Below, in pieces: positions 8,757 through 16,874 of a stretch of 48,781 nucleotides of DNA. Every line of letters begins with the position of its first letter. The first letter of the stretch is position 1. Below the pieces are notes generated by a model. It was not told the DNA's origin. It ran no database searches and worked only from the letters and a program-made list of their open reading frames with translations. This DNA comes from Candidatus Eiseniibacteriota bacterium (GTDB lineage Bacteria; Eisenbacteria; RBG-16-71-46): positions 1 through 48,781 of the forward strand of contig JACRPT010000042.1 in the NCBI GenBank assembly GCA_016223045.1. Direction: 5' to 3'. The translations under genes were made by a program, and so were the position numbers.

Positions 8757-8775
8757 TCGAGACGGCGGGCGGACG
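8736..8775 (+). repeat. 40-bp direct repeat copy C, at the 3' end of the YhcG-type nuclease
   Basis: The partner of 7525-7564. The first 21 bases encode the last codons AAGETR plus stop of the nuclease. The remaining bases are non-coding and are also shared with copy B, so the similarity is not explained by coding constraint. Confidence 0.8.
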
Positions 8776-9203
8776 TGATGGCGATGGGCCGGTGCTCCGT
8801 CGGCCGGGCCGCGCCTGCTCCTGCGCCTGCAACCGATGTGTCCTTCACCTGGCTTCCACGCTGCGCGCACGCATGCCAGGCACGCGCCGCTCCCGGGCGA
8901 AACACCGCTGGGCATCGCCTCCGGCCGGAGGTAGGCTCGGCCGCGTGCGCACGAGAGTGCCCGCCCGTCACCGCGCGCGATCGTGCCACGCCCTGGTGTT
9001 GTGGGCGATCCCGGTCGGCCGGAGCGTCGCGCATGCCCTCGGTCGCCAGGCTCTCCTGGCCGCAGCGAGTCGCCAGGCATCCGCCGGCGCTCCTCCGGCG
9101 CGACGCCCGCCGCCGGGCGGGCCGACCGCACCACGCGTGGCGCCGGCACTCTCCGGGCGCACGAGGCTGCTGGTCCTGCGAAAGGACGAAAGGAGACCCT
9201 GCC
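8757..9203. other. Intergenic stretch, no gene seen
   Basis: About 450 bases between the nuclease and the TolB-like lipoprotein. Apart from repeat copy C at its left edge and some short GC-rich inverted repeats near 9090-9125, I see nothing I can name. Open frames crossing it lack family patterns. Confidence 0.5.
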
Positions 9204-10310
9204 ATGCGCACGCGCTTCATCACACTGCTCTTCAAGGCGATGATCGCCGCTGCCGCCGCCGGCTGTGGGAGCCACACGGACACGCTCGGCCCCGGAGGAC
9301 CCGCGCCCGCGGACACCATCCCCACGGTCAAGAGCCTCTCCGTCCTCGAGACCGACGCAGGGAGGGTGGCCTGGTCCCAGGACGGCTCGCTCATCGCCTA
9401 CGACAAGATCGGAGCGGACGGCTATGCGGACGTATGGATCATGAACCCCGACGGCACGAACAAGGCCAATCTCACGGACGGGAAGCCGGGCCTCCCGGGC
9501 AAACACATGGGGAACCCCGCCTGGCACCCATCGGGCGACTGGATCGTGTTCCAGGCGGAGAGGGCGGTTCATGTCGGCAGTTCGGATCAAGCGGCGCCCG
9601 GGGTCGGGCTCTTCAACGACCTCTGGGCGATCAAGCGCGACGGCACCCGCTCGTACCAGCTCACCACCATCACCGCGGGCTGCGCCACGCTCCATCCGCT
9701 GTTCTCGCACGACGGGGCCAGCATGCTCTGGTGCGAGAGCGGGAGCGGACTGACCGACTGGGCAGTCAAGCTGGGGGACTTCCTGGTCCTGGCGGACAGC
9801 GTCTCGCTGAGCAATGTCCGGACGCTCCGTCCGGGCAACCCGTCGGGCGCGGTGTTCTACGAGACGGGCGGGGACTTCTTCCCGGACAATCAGACCTTCA
9901 GCTTCACCGGCAACCTGGAGCCCGGGCAGCACTGGACGGGGATGGACATCTACACCTTCCAGCCGGCCACGGCGTCCCTGAGCCGTAAGACCCAGACCAT
10001 GACCGAGTGGGACGAACATGGACACGTGTCACCCGACGGCAAGTGGATCGTCTGGGCCTCGACACGAGGCTACGCGTTCGATCCCGTGACGCTGGCTGGC
10101 TACAGGATGGACCTCTGGGTCATGAGAGCCGACGGGTCGGGGCAGCAGCGCCTGACGTACTACAACGAGCCGGGACACGCCGAATACACCGGCCAGCCGA
10201 TGGTCTGCGGCGACCTGGCATGGAGTCCCGATGCCTCGAAGATCGTCGGATACGTGTTCATCTTCGGACAACCCAACCATGGCAACGTCGTGAAGTTCGA
10301 GCTGGAGTAG
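9204..10310 (+). CDS. TolB-like (PD40) beta-propeller lipoprotein
   Basis: 368 residues. The N-terminus (MRTRFITLLFKAMIAAAAAG, then C) ends in an AAGC lipobox, so it should be lipidated at Cys21. PD40/TolB blades follow: VAWSQDGSLIAYDK, DVWIMNPDGTNKANLT, NPAWHPSGDWIVFQ, HVSPDGKWIVWAST and LAWSPDASKIVGYVF. The lack of an N-terminal TolB domain and of tol/pal neighbours argues against TolB itself. It is a surface or periplasmic propeller of unknown ligand. The start is the ATG after GAAAGGAGACCCTGCC. It is followed directly by the 13-bp repeat array. Confidence 0.8.
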   Translation: MRTRFITLLFKAMIAAAAAGCGSHTDTLGPGGPAPADTIPTVKSLSVLETDAGRVAWSQDGSLIAYDKIGADGYADVWIMNPDGTNKANLTDGKPGLPGKHMGNPAWHPSGDWIVFQAERAVHVGSSDQAAPGVGLFNDLWAIKRDGTRSYQLTTITAGCATLHPLFSHDGASMLWCESGSGLTDWAVKLGDFLVLADSVSLSNVRTLRPGNPSGAVFYETGGDFFPDNQTFSFTGNLEPGQHWTGMDIYTFQPATASLSRKTQTMTEWDEHGHVSPDGKWIVWASTRGYAFDPVTLAGYRMDLWVMRADGSGQQRLTYYNEPGHAEYTGQPMVCGDLAWSPDASKIVGYVFIFGQPNHGNVVKFELE

Positions 10311-10349
10311 CCCCGGAGGGAGGTCGGGCCCGGCCGCGGCCCCGGGCCC

Positions 10350-10508
10350 GCGATCTCGCACCCGCGATCTCGCACGCGCATCCCGCGCCCGCATCCCGCG
10401 CTCGCATCCCGCGCCCGCATCCCGCGCCCGCATCCCGCGCTCGCATCCCCCGCTCGCATCCCGCGCCCGCATCCCGCACCCGCATCCCGCACCCGCATCC
10501 CGCGCCCG
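10350..10508. repeat. 13-bp tandem repeat array (about 12 units)
   Basis: From about 10378 to 10508 the unit CCCGCATCCCGCG (variants CTCGCATCCCGCG and CCCGCATCCCGCA) recurs with an exact 13-base period. The adenine of GCATCCC falls at 10380, 10393, 10406, 10419, 10432, 10445, 10458, 10471, 10484 and 10497. Two diverged units with CGCGATCTCGCA precede it. The period is not a multiple of three and no frame around it looks coding, so it is a non-coding minisatellite. There are no spacers, so it is not CRISPR. It lies between the lipoprotein stop and the bioY promoter. Confidence 0.9.
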
Positions 10509-10537
10509 TTGCTGGCACCCGGCGGGCGTGCTAGCTT
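10509..10537 (+). promoter_or_regulatory. Promoter for bioY cluster
   Basis: TTGCTG (10509-10514), 17 bases, TAGCTT (10532-10537), starting at the last base of the 13-bp repeat array. The bioY ATG is at 10612. Confidence 0.5.
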
Positions 10538-10611
10538 GGCCCCGTTCCGCAACACACGAGCTCCGGTCCCGGCGTCGCCGCGCCGCCCCGTCCCATCCAT
10601 CCGAGGTGCCC

Positions 10612-11202
10612 ATGTCCTCGACCCGCTCGCTCACCCTCGCCGACGTCGCGCTGCCGCGCACCGGCGCGCTCACCGACACCCTGCTGGTCCTCGGCGCGAG
10701 TCTGGTCACCGCCCTCGCCGCGCAACTCGCGTTCCCGGTGCCGTGGTCGCCGGTGCCGATCACCGGGCAGACCTTCGCGGTGCTGCTCTCGGGGCTGGTG
10801 CTCGGCTCGCGCCGCGCGTTCCTGGCGCAGGTGCTCTACCTGGCCGAGGGCGCGGCGGGGCTGCCGGTGTTCGCGGCGGGCAGCGCGGGCGCGCTGGTCT
10901 TCGCCGGTCCGACCGCGGGCTACCTGCTCGCCTTCCCGCTCGCGGCCGCGCTCACCGGCGCGCTCGCCGAGCGCGGCTGGGACCGGCGCTTCCTCACCAT
11001 GGTGGCGGCGATGCTGCTCGGCAGCGCGGTGATCTTCGCGCTGGGCTGCGTGCTGCTCGCGCGCTTCGTGCCGCCCGGGCGGCTGCTCGCCGCGGGGCTG
11101 CTGCCGTTCCTCCCGGGGGACCTCGTCAAGGCGGCCCTCGCGGCGCTGGCGTTCCCGGCCGCGTGGCGCTTCGCGAACCGTCGCCACGGACCCGACGCGT
11201 GA
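10612..11202 (+). CDS. bioY: Biotin transporter substrate-capture protein BioY
   Basis: 196 residues and five to six hydrophobic segments. The BioY signature is clear: VPWSPVPITGQTFAVLLSGL, followed by GSRRAFLAQVLYLAEGAAGL and GPTAGYLLAFPLAAALTGAL. BioY is the S-component of ECF-type biotin importers and can transport alone in some bacteria. No ECF ATPase or BioN gene is visible here. The ATG at 10612 follows CCGAGGTGCCC. Its stop overlaps the GTG of the 3-hydroxyacyl-CoA dehydrogenase as GTGA, so the two are co-translated. Biotin supply would serve acyl-CoA carboxylases, which fits the acyl-CoA genes downstream. Confidence 0.93.
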   Translation: MSSTRSLTLADVALPRTGALTDTLLVLGASLVTALAAQLAFPVPWSPVPITGQTFAVLLSGLVLGSRRAFLAQVLYLAEGAAGLPVFAAGSAGALVFAGPTAGYLLAFPLAAALTGALAERGWDRRFLTMVAAMLLGSAVIFALGCVLLARFVPPGRLLAAGLLPFLPGDLVKAALAALAFPAAWRFANRRHGPDA

Positions 11203-12056
11203 CCGTACGGAGCATCGCCGTCCTCGGCGCGGGCATCATGGGCCGGGGGATCGCCTACGTCTCGGCGCTCGGCGGCTTCCAGACCGTCGTGCAGGACACG
11301 AGCGCCCCGGCGCTCGAGAAGATGAGCGACGATCTCTCGGCCATGCTCGAGCGCGGCGTGGCCACGGGCAAGGTGGACGACGCGGCCGCGATCGCGGCGC
11401 GAGGCCGGCTCTCGACCGCACGTTCGCTCGAGGACGCGGTGCGCGACGCCGACCTGGTGATCGAGGCGGTGCCGGAGGATATCGGGCTCAAGGTCGGGGT
11501 CTTCGCCGCACTCGACCGCGCGGCCAGGCCGTCGGCGATCCTCGCCTCGAACACGTCGTCCCTCTCGGTCACGGAGATGGCGGCGGCCACCTCGCGCCCG
11601 CGGCAGGTGGTGGGCATGCACTTCTTCAACCCGGTCCCGCGCATGAAGCTGCTGGAGGTGGTGCGCGCGCTCGAGACCGGCGACGAGACCATCGCCACGG
11701 CGTGCGCGGTGGGCGAACAGATGGGCAAGGAGTGCGTGGTGGTGCGCGAGTCGCCGGGATTCGTGACGACCCGCATCAACGCGCTCATCGGCAACGAGGC
11801 GTTCACCATGCTGCAGGAGGGCGTGGCGAGCGCGCGCGATATCGACCGCGCGCTCAAGCTGGGACTCAATCACCCGATGGGGCCGTTCGAGCTGATGGAC
11901 CTGGTGGGGCTCGACACGCGGCTCTCGATCCTCCGGTTCCTGCACCGGACGCTGGGCGAGAAGTTCCGCCCGTGCCCGCTGATGGAGCAATACGTCGCCG
12001 CCGGCCGGCTGGGCCGCAAGACGGGCCGCGGCGTCTACGACTACAGCGAGTCATGA
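11199..12056 (+). CDS. 3-hydroxyacyl-CoA (3-hydroxybutyryl-CoA) dehydrogenase
   Basis: 285 residues. An N-terminal Rossmann domain begins IAVLGAGIMGRGIAYVSALG, with VIEAVPEDIGLK. The catalytic His lies in VVGMHFFNPVPRMKLLEVV. The C-terminal domain shows NHPMGPFELMDLVGLD and the terminal GRKTGRGVYDY. It oxidises (S)-3-hydroxyacyl-CoA to 3-ketoacyl-CoA with NAD(P), in beta-oxidation or the butyrate/PHB routes. The GTG start at 11199 overlaps the bioY stop, and its own stop overlaps the next ATG as ATGA. The thiolase at 15643 could act on its product. Confidence 0.92.
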   Translation: MTVRSIAVLGAGIMGRGIAYVSALGGFQTVVQDTSAPALEKMSDDLSAMLERGVATGKVDDAAAIAARGRLSTARSLEDAVRDADLVIEAVPEDIGLKVGVFAALDRAARPSAILASNTSSLSVTEMAAATSRPRQVVGMHFFNPVPRMKLLEVVRALETGDETIATACAVGEQMGKECVVVRESPGFVTTRINALIGNEAFTMLQEGVASARDIDRALKLGLNHPMGPFELMDLVGLDTRLSILRFLHRTLGEKFRPCPLMEQYVAAGRLGRKTGRGVYDYSES

Positions 12057-12889
12057 GCCCTTCGAAGAAGCGTGCGGTGCGCCGGCCCGGCCGGAAACGC
12101 GCCGCGGCGGGACGTGCTGGGATGAAGCCGGCGAAGCGGACGGCGAAGAAGGTCGCGGCGCCCCGGCCGAAGCGCGAGCGCGCCGCCGCGAAGCAGGCCG
12201 CGAACAAGCCGGCGAAGCGCGCGACACGGCAGCCGCGCGTGCCCGCGGCGAAGAAGCTCGCGCGGGGGCGCGCCGTCCGCGGGGTCGCGGCGAAGAAGGT
12301 CGCGGCGAAACGTCTCGCCGCGCGCCGGCCGGCCCTCGGGCCGGTGCCGCGCCGCAAACCGGCCGGGAAGCCGGCGCGGACGCCCGCTCGGAAGCCCGCG
12401 TTCCCCCAGCGCGCCCGCGCCTCGGGCAAGCAGCTCGTGCTGTTCGAGCTGATGCGCGCGCGCGCCGCGCTCCACGGCGCGATCCAGGGACTCGCGGCCG
12501 CCGCTGCCGAGCAGCCGCTGGCCGCGGGCAAGTGGAACGCACGCGAGATCGTGCTGCACCTGGTGGCGCGCGACCAGGCGCGGCTGCGCGAGTTCGAGCG
12601 CACGCTGCGCGGCGAGCGCGCATCGTGGGCGGGCCGGGACGAGGCGGGGTGGGTCGCAGCCAACGCGCGCGACCTGGAACCGCTGCGCCGCCGCGGCTGG
12701 GACGAAGCGGTGCGCCTGCTCCACGCCACGCGCGGCGAGCTGATGGACGCGGTGGAAGCGGTGCCGGAGGAGCCGGCCGAGGTGTGGAACGCGGAGCATC
12801 CGTTCGGCTGGATGCTGCACGTGCTGCCGCCGCACGACCGGCACCACGCCGACGCCATCAAGCGCTGGCGCGCCGAGTCCGGCGCCTGA
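12053..12889 (+). CDS. DinB-family protein with a histone-H1-like N-terminal tail
   Basis: 278 residues in two parts. Residues 1 to about 122 are almost entirely Lys, Arg, Ala and Pro, with repeated PAKR/AAKK motifs (KPAKRTAKKVAAPRPKRERA, VAAKKVAAKRLAARRP), like histone H1 or AlgP tails, and should be disordered and DNA- or RNA-binding. From about 125 a DinB-like bundle follows: VLFELMRARAALHGAIQG, LAAGKWNAREIVLHLVARDQ, and the C-terminal HVLPPHDRHHADAIKRW. His residues in the second and last motifs fit the DinB metal site. The ATG overlaps the dehydrogenase stop by four bases. An alternative start is M22 (MKPAKRTAKK). The fusion is unusual. Confidence 0.8.
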   Translation: MSPSKKRAVRRPGRKRAAAGRAGMKPAKRTAKKVAAPRPKRERAAAKQAANKPAKRATRQPRVPAAKKLARGRAVRGVAAKKVAAKRLAARRPALGPVPRRKPAGKPARTPARKPAFPQRARASGKQLVLFELMRARAALHGAIQGLAAAAAEQPLAAGKWNAREIVLHLVARDQARLREFERTLRGERASWAGRDEAGWVAANARDLEPLRRRGWDEAVRLLHATRGELMDAVEAVPEEPAEVWNAEHPFGWMLHVLPPHDRHHADAIKRWRAESGA

Positions 12890-12906
12890 CCCCCACGGAG
12901 GCAGCG

Positions 12907-14370
12907 ATGACGGACACGACCACCCCGGTGCGGCCGGGCAGGCTCATCATCAACGGCGAGGCGGTGGACGCCGCGTCGGGCCGCACGTTCACCACGTCGA
13001 ATCCGGCCACCGAGGCGCCGATCTGCGAAGTCGCGGAGGCGGGCGCCGAGGACGTCGAGCGCGCCGCGCGCGCCGCGCGCGCCGCGTTCGCGAGCGGGCC
13101 GTGGCCGCGCATGAGGCCCGCCGAACGCCAGCGCATCCTGTTCCGGCTCGGCGACCTGATCCTCGAGCACGGCGACGAGCTGGGCCGGCTCGAGACGCTC
13201 GACAACGGCAAGCCGATCTTCGAGTCGCGGCAGATCGACGTGCCGATGGCGGCGAACTGCTTCCACTACTTCGCCGGCTGGGCCACCAGGCTCGCGGGGG
13301 AGACGCTGCCGGTGAGCCCCGCGTTCTTCACGTATACGCTGCGCGAGCCGCTGGGCGTGGTGGCGGCGATCATCCCGTGGAACTTCCCGATGATCATGGT
13401 GGGCTGGAAGTGCGCGCCCGCGCTGGCCGCCGGCAATACCGTGATCCTCAAGCCCGCCGAGCTGACGCCGCTCACCGCCATCCGCATCGGCGAGCTGGCG
13501 CTCGAGGCCGGGCTGCCGCCCGGCGTGCTCAACGTGCTGCCGGGGCCGGGCGGTGTGGCGGGCGAGGCGCTGGTGCGGCACCCGGGCGTGGACAAGGTCA
13601 CGTTCACCGGCTCGACCGCGGTGGGGCAGCGCATCATGCGGCTCGCAGCCGACACGGTGAAGCCGGTCACGCTCGAGCTGGGCGGCAAGTCGCCGAACAT
13701 CGTGTTCGCCGACGCCGACCTGGACGCCGCGGTGCGCGGCGCCGCGACCGGCATCTTCTACGGCAAGGGCGAGGTGTGCGCGGCCGGCTCGCGCCTGCTG
13801 GTCGAGGCTTCGATCCACACCGAGTTCGTGGCGAAGCTCGTCGAGCGCGCGAAGAAGCTCCAGCCGGCGGACCCGCTCGACCCGAAGACGCGGCTGGGCG
13901 CGCTGGTGAGCGAGGCGCAGATGAAGAAGGTGCTGGGCTGCGTGGAGAATGGGGTGGCCGAGGGCGCGCGGCTGGTGGCGGGCGGGCGGCGCCAGCCGGT
14001 GGACGGCAAAGGCTGGTTCGTGCAGGCCACGGTCCTGGACGCCGTGGAGAACCGCATGCGCGTCGCGCAGGAGGAGATCTTCGGCCCGGTGCTCGCGGTG
14101 ATCCCGTTCGACGGCGTGGACGACGCGGTGGCGAAGGGCAACGACGTTCTCTACGGGCTGGCGGCGGGGGTGTGGACGAAAGACGTCAAGAAGGCGCACG
14201 CCGTCGCGCGGCGGCTCCAGGCCGGCACGGTGTGGGTGAACGCCTACAACTTCTACGACGCCGGCATGCCGTTCGGCGGCTTCAAGCAGTCGGGCTTCGG
14301 CCGCGACCTCGGTCCCGAGTGCCTGCACGAGGTCACGCAGGTCAAGAGCGTGTGGGTGAACCTGGAGTAG
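12907..14370 (+). CDS. NAD(P)-dependent aldehyde dehydrogenase
   Basis: 487 residues with the complete ALDH superfamily set: IIPWNFPMIMVGWK, KPAELTPLTAIRIGELA, FTGSTAVGQRIM, general base E257 (TLELGGKSP) and nucleophile C291 (GKGEVCAAGSRL), spaced 34 residues as usual, then EEIFGPVLAV and the C-terminal PFGGFKQSGFGRDLG. It oxidises an aldehyde to the acid. The sequence resembles the broad betaine/retinal/phenylacetaldehyde group, and the substrate cannot be set from sequence. The ATG at 12907 follows CACGGAGGCAGCG. It lies 17 bases below the tailed DinB gene, probably in the same operon. Confidence 0.95.
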   Translation: MTDTTTPVRPGRLIINGEAVDAASGRTFTTSNPATEAPICEVAEAGAEDVERAARAARAAFASGPWPRMRPAERQRILFRLGDLILEHGDELGRLETLDNGKPIFESRQIDVPMAANCFHYFAGWATRLAGETLPVSPAFFTYTLREPLGVVAAIIPWNFPMIMVGWKCAPALAAGNTVILKPAELTPLTAIRIGELALEAGLPPGVLNVLPGPGGVAGEALVRHPGVDKVTFTGSTAVGQRIMRLAADTVKPVTLELGGKSPNIVFADADLDAAVRGAATGIFYGKGEVCAAGSRLLVEASIHTEFVAKLVERAKKLQPADPLDPKTRLGALVSEAQMKKVLGCVENGVAEGARLVAGGRRQPVDGKGWFVQATVLDAVENRMRVAQEEIFGPVLAVIPFDGVDDAVAKGNDVLYGLAAGVWTKDVKKAHAVARRLQAGTVWVNAYNFYDAGMPFGGFKQSGFGRDLGPECLHEVTQVKSVWVNLE

Positions 14371-14444
14371 GGGGGCGCCGTGGAGCGGCCGAGCCGCGTC
14401 ATGGTGTTCGTCACGATCGGAACTGAAGAGGAAGCGAGGCATCC

Positions 14445-15572
14445 ATGAGACGGCTGGTCCAGATCATCGTCTTCACCCCGGACGTCGAGCGCATGCGTGC
14501 GTTCTACGAGCTGGGGATCGGGTTGCACCCGGTGTACGCCGGGCCGAACTGGACCTCCTACCGGACGGCGGGCGCGACACTCGCGCTCCATCCTCTCGCG
14601 GGGCGGCACCAACGCGAGCTCGAGCTGACCTTCGAGAGCCACAACATCCTCGCGGACGTCGAGGCCATGCGCGCGCGCGGCGTGGACACCTTCGGCGAGA
14701 TCCAGGGGCAGTCGTTCGGGACGACGATCCAGTTCCGTGACCCCGAGGGCAACCTGCTCGCGCTGCGCCAGGGCGGCGACCTGCCCGCGGAGGCGGGCCC
14801 GCGCATCGCGACGGCGATCGTGAACGTGCGCGACCTGGGCGCCGCGCTGGAGTTCTACCGCGACCGGCTCGGCCTCTCGCCCGCGTTCGAGTCCGCGCAC
14901 CGGGTCGAGTTCGACGCGGGCGCCACGCGCCTCGCGCTCCGCGCGCGCCGTGCCGGGCTCGGCGACGCGCTCCACGCGGGGCAGCGCGTCGCCTTCTGCT
15001 TCGAGGCCGACGATCTCGACGCCTGGGTGGACGACATCCGCGCGCACGGCGTGGCGTTCGCGACCGCGCCCTCCGGCGAGGACTTCGGATTGCAGGCCGA
15101 GGTCGAGGACGCGGATGGCAACGTCGTGGTGTTCCGCGAGGAGCCGGCGGTGACGACGCCGGACGAGGAGCTGGCCGAGCCGTTCGAGGAGGACGTGTCC
15201 ACGCATCCGGTGGCGTTCCGCAAGCCGGTCAAGAAGGGCTCGAAGGCGATGAGCCGCCTGGTCCTGAAGCCGGAGTACCACGAGCGGAAGGCGCAGCGGA
15301 AGCCGCTTTCGGCCACCACCCGCGCGGTGGTGTCGGTGCGCGGCGCGGGACCCGAGAAGACTCGGCTGCGCCCCAAGCGCACCGCCGACGAGCGGAAGGC
15401 CAAGGTCAAGCCCGCGGTGGGTCACCAGCAGAAGGCCACGCTCGAGGCGGAGCGCCGGCTGCGAAGCGCGACCGCCAGCGCCAGCAAGGCGCGTCCGGTG
15501 AAACGCGCGGCGGCCACGCGGCCCCGCAAGTCCCGCGCCGCGGCCCGGCCCGCGGGCAGACGGGGGCGGTGA
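14445..15572 (+). CDS. Double VOC (glyoxalase-like) protein with a long basic C-terminal tail
   Basis: 375 residues. The first VOC module is about residues 1-115 (LVQIIVFTPDVERMRAFYEL ... IQFRDPEGNLLALRQGG), the second about 120-232 (ATAIVNVRDLGAALEFYRDR ... AEVEDADGNVVVFREE). From about 250 the chain is basic and low-complexity (PVKKGSKAMSRLVLKPEYHE ... KARPVKRAAATRPRKSRAAA), ending RPAGRRGR, like a histone H1 tail. VOC proteins bind a metal and act as isomerases, dioxygenases or resistance proteins. The second metal Glu positions are DPEGNLLAL and DADGNVVVF. The tail is not part of the family and suggests nucleic-acid or polyanion binding. The ATG follows GAAGCGAGGCATCC. Confidence 0.85.
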   Translation: MRRLVQIIVFTPDVERMRAFYELGIGLHPVYAGPNWTSYRTAGATLALHPLAGRHQRELELTFESHNILADVEAMRARGVDTFGEIQGQSFGTTIQFRDPEGNLLALRQGGDLPAEAGPRIATAIVNVRDLGAALEFYRDRLGLSPAFESAHRVEFDAGATRLALRARRAGLGDALHAGQRVAFCFEADDLDAWVDDIRAHGVAFATAPSGEDFGLQAEVEDADGNVVVFREEPAVTTPDEELAEPFEEDVSTHPVAFRKPVKKGSKAMSRLVLKPEYHERKAQRKPLSATTRAVVSVRGAGPEKTRLRPKRTADERKAKVKPAVGHQQKATLEAERRLRSATASASKARPVKRAAATRPRKSRAAARPAGRRGR

Positions 15573-15642
15573 GCGGACCGGTGCGCCGCGCGCGGCCGGC
15601 GCCGGCGGCGAGTCCACGGCCGCGCCGCGCGCGGGTGGGCGC

Positions 15643-16824
15643 GTGAACGCCCGCGTGCTGCTGGCGGGTGCGATGCGCACGCCGATCGGCGACTTCGGCG
15701 GCGCGCTCGCCGGTTCCTCGGCCGCGGAGCTGGGCGGACTGGCGGCGTGCGCCGCGCTCGCGCGCGCCGGGCTCGCGCCCGAGGCGGTCGAGGAAGTGAT
15801 CGTCGGACACGCGCGCCAGGCCGGCAACGGTCCCAACCTCGCGCGCCGGGTCGGGCGTCGCGCGGGTCTCCCCGATACGGTCGCCGCGTCCACCATCAAC
15901 AAGGCGTGCGCCTCGGGGCTCCAGGCCATCGTCAGCGCCGCGCAGCTGGTGCGCCTCGGCGAGCGCGAGGTGGTGCTCGCGGGCGGCGTCGAGCACATGT
16001 CGAGCATCCCGTTCCTCGCGACTGACCTGCGCTGGGGCAGGAAGCTCGGCGACGTGCCGCTGGTGGACGCGATGTACCGCGACGGCTACCGGTGCCCGCT
16101 GTGCGGCCAGCTCATGGGCGAGACCGCCGAGACGCTGGCCGACGAGTACCGCATCCCGCGCGCCGAGCAGGACGCCTACGCGCTCGAGAGCCACCGGCGC
16201 GCCGCGCGCGCGTGGGACGAGGGCCGCTTCGCGCGCGAGGTGGCGCCGGTCACGGTGGGCGAGGGGAAGCGCGCGGTGACGGTGGCGCGCGACGAGCACA
16301 TCCGCGGCGACGCCTCGCTCGAGGAGATGGCGAAGCTCCGGTCGGCGTTCCGCCAGGACGGCACCATCACCGCGGGCAACGCCTCCGCCATCACCGACGG
16401 CGCGGCCGCGCTGCTGGTGCTCTCCGAGCGCGCCGCGGAGCGCCACGGCGTCCCGCCGCAGGCCGTGCTGCTCGGCTGGACCTCGGTGGGCGTGGACCCG
16501 GCGCGCATGGGCCTGGGCCCGGTGCCCGCGGTGCGCCTGCTGCTGGAGCGGCACCGGCTGCGGCTCGACCAGGTGGACGTGGTCGAGCTGAACGAGGCGT
16601 TCGCCGCGCAGGTGCTGGCGTGCGACCGCGAGCTTCACTTCGACCGCGAGCGGCTGAACCCGAACGGCGGCGCGATCGCGCTCGGGCATCCGACCGGCTG
16701 CAGCGGCGCCCGCATCGTGGTGACGCTCCTCGCCGAGCTGGCGCGCGTGAAGGGCCGCTACGGCATCGCCACGCTGTGCGTCTCGGGCGGGCAGGGGATG
16801 GCGCTGCTGGTGGAGCGGGTGTAG
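15643..16824 (+). CDS. Thiolase (acetyl-CoA C-acyltransferase)
   Basis: 393 residues, normal length for degradative or biosynthetic thiolases. The nucleophile is C89 (STINKACASGLQAI). NEAFAAQVLA, GGAIALGHPTGCSG (catalytic His) and CVSGGQGMAL (second Cys) complete the site. It cleaves or forms 3-ketoacyl-CoA. An odd CPLC pair sits in the loop domain (YRCPLCGQLMGETAE), where most thiolases have D-P-x-x-G. The start is the GTG at 15643, in a GC-rich leader with no strong Shine-Dalgarno. It ends the acyl-CoA cluster that starts at bioY. It is a different thiolase type from the SCP-x-like one at 1977. Confidence 0.93.
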   Translation: MNARVLLAGAMRTPIGDFGGALAGSSAAELGGLAACAALARAGLAPEAVEEVIVGHARQAGNGPNLARRVGRRAGLPDTVAASTINKACASGLQAIVSAAQLVRLGEREVVLAGGVEHMSSIPFLATDLRWGRKLGDVPLVDAMYRDGYRCPLCGQLMGETAETLADEYRIPRAEQDAYALESHRRAARAWDEGRFAREVAPVTVGEGKRAVTVARDEHIRGDASLEEMAKLRSAFRQDGTITAGNASAITDGAAALLVLSERAAERHGVPPQAVLLGWTSVGVDPARMGLGPVPAVRLLLERHRLRLDQVDVVELNEAFAAQVLACDRELHFDRERLNPNGGAIALGHPTGCSGARIVVTLLAELARVKGRYGIATLCVSGGQGMALLVERV

Positions 16825-16874
16825 CCGGGAAGACCGTGCGGTCGCCGGCCGGGCGGTGAATCCCCAGGGTTGCG

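Noticed and set aside
7341-10025. 894-codon minus-strand frame across the nuclease and lipoprotein
   Set aside because: It covers genes with clear motifs on the plus strand and ends in AtuA sequence in the wrong frame.
9204-10310. TolB of the Tol-Pal system
   Set aside because: It is a lipoprotein with no N-terminal TolB domain and no tol or pal genes nearby.
10350-10508. CRISPR array
   Set aside because: Units are 13 bases and adjoin without spacers, and no cas gene is present.
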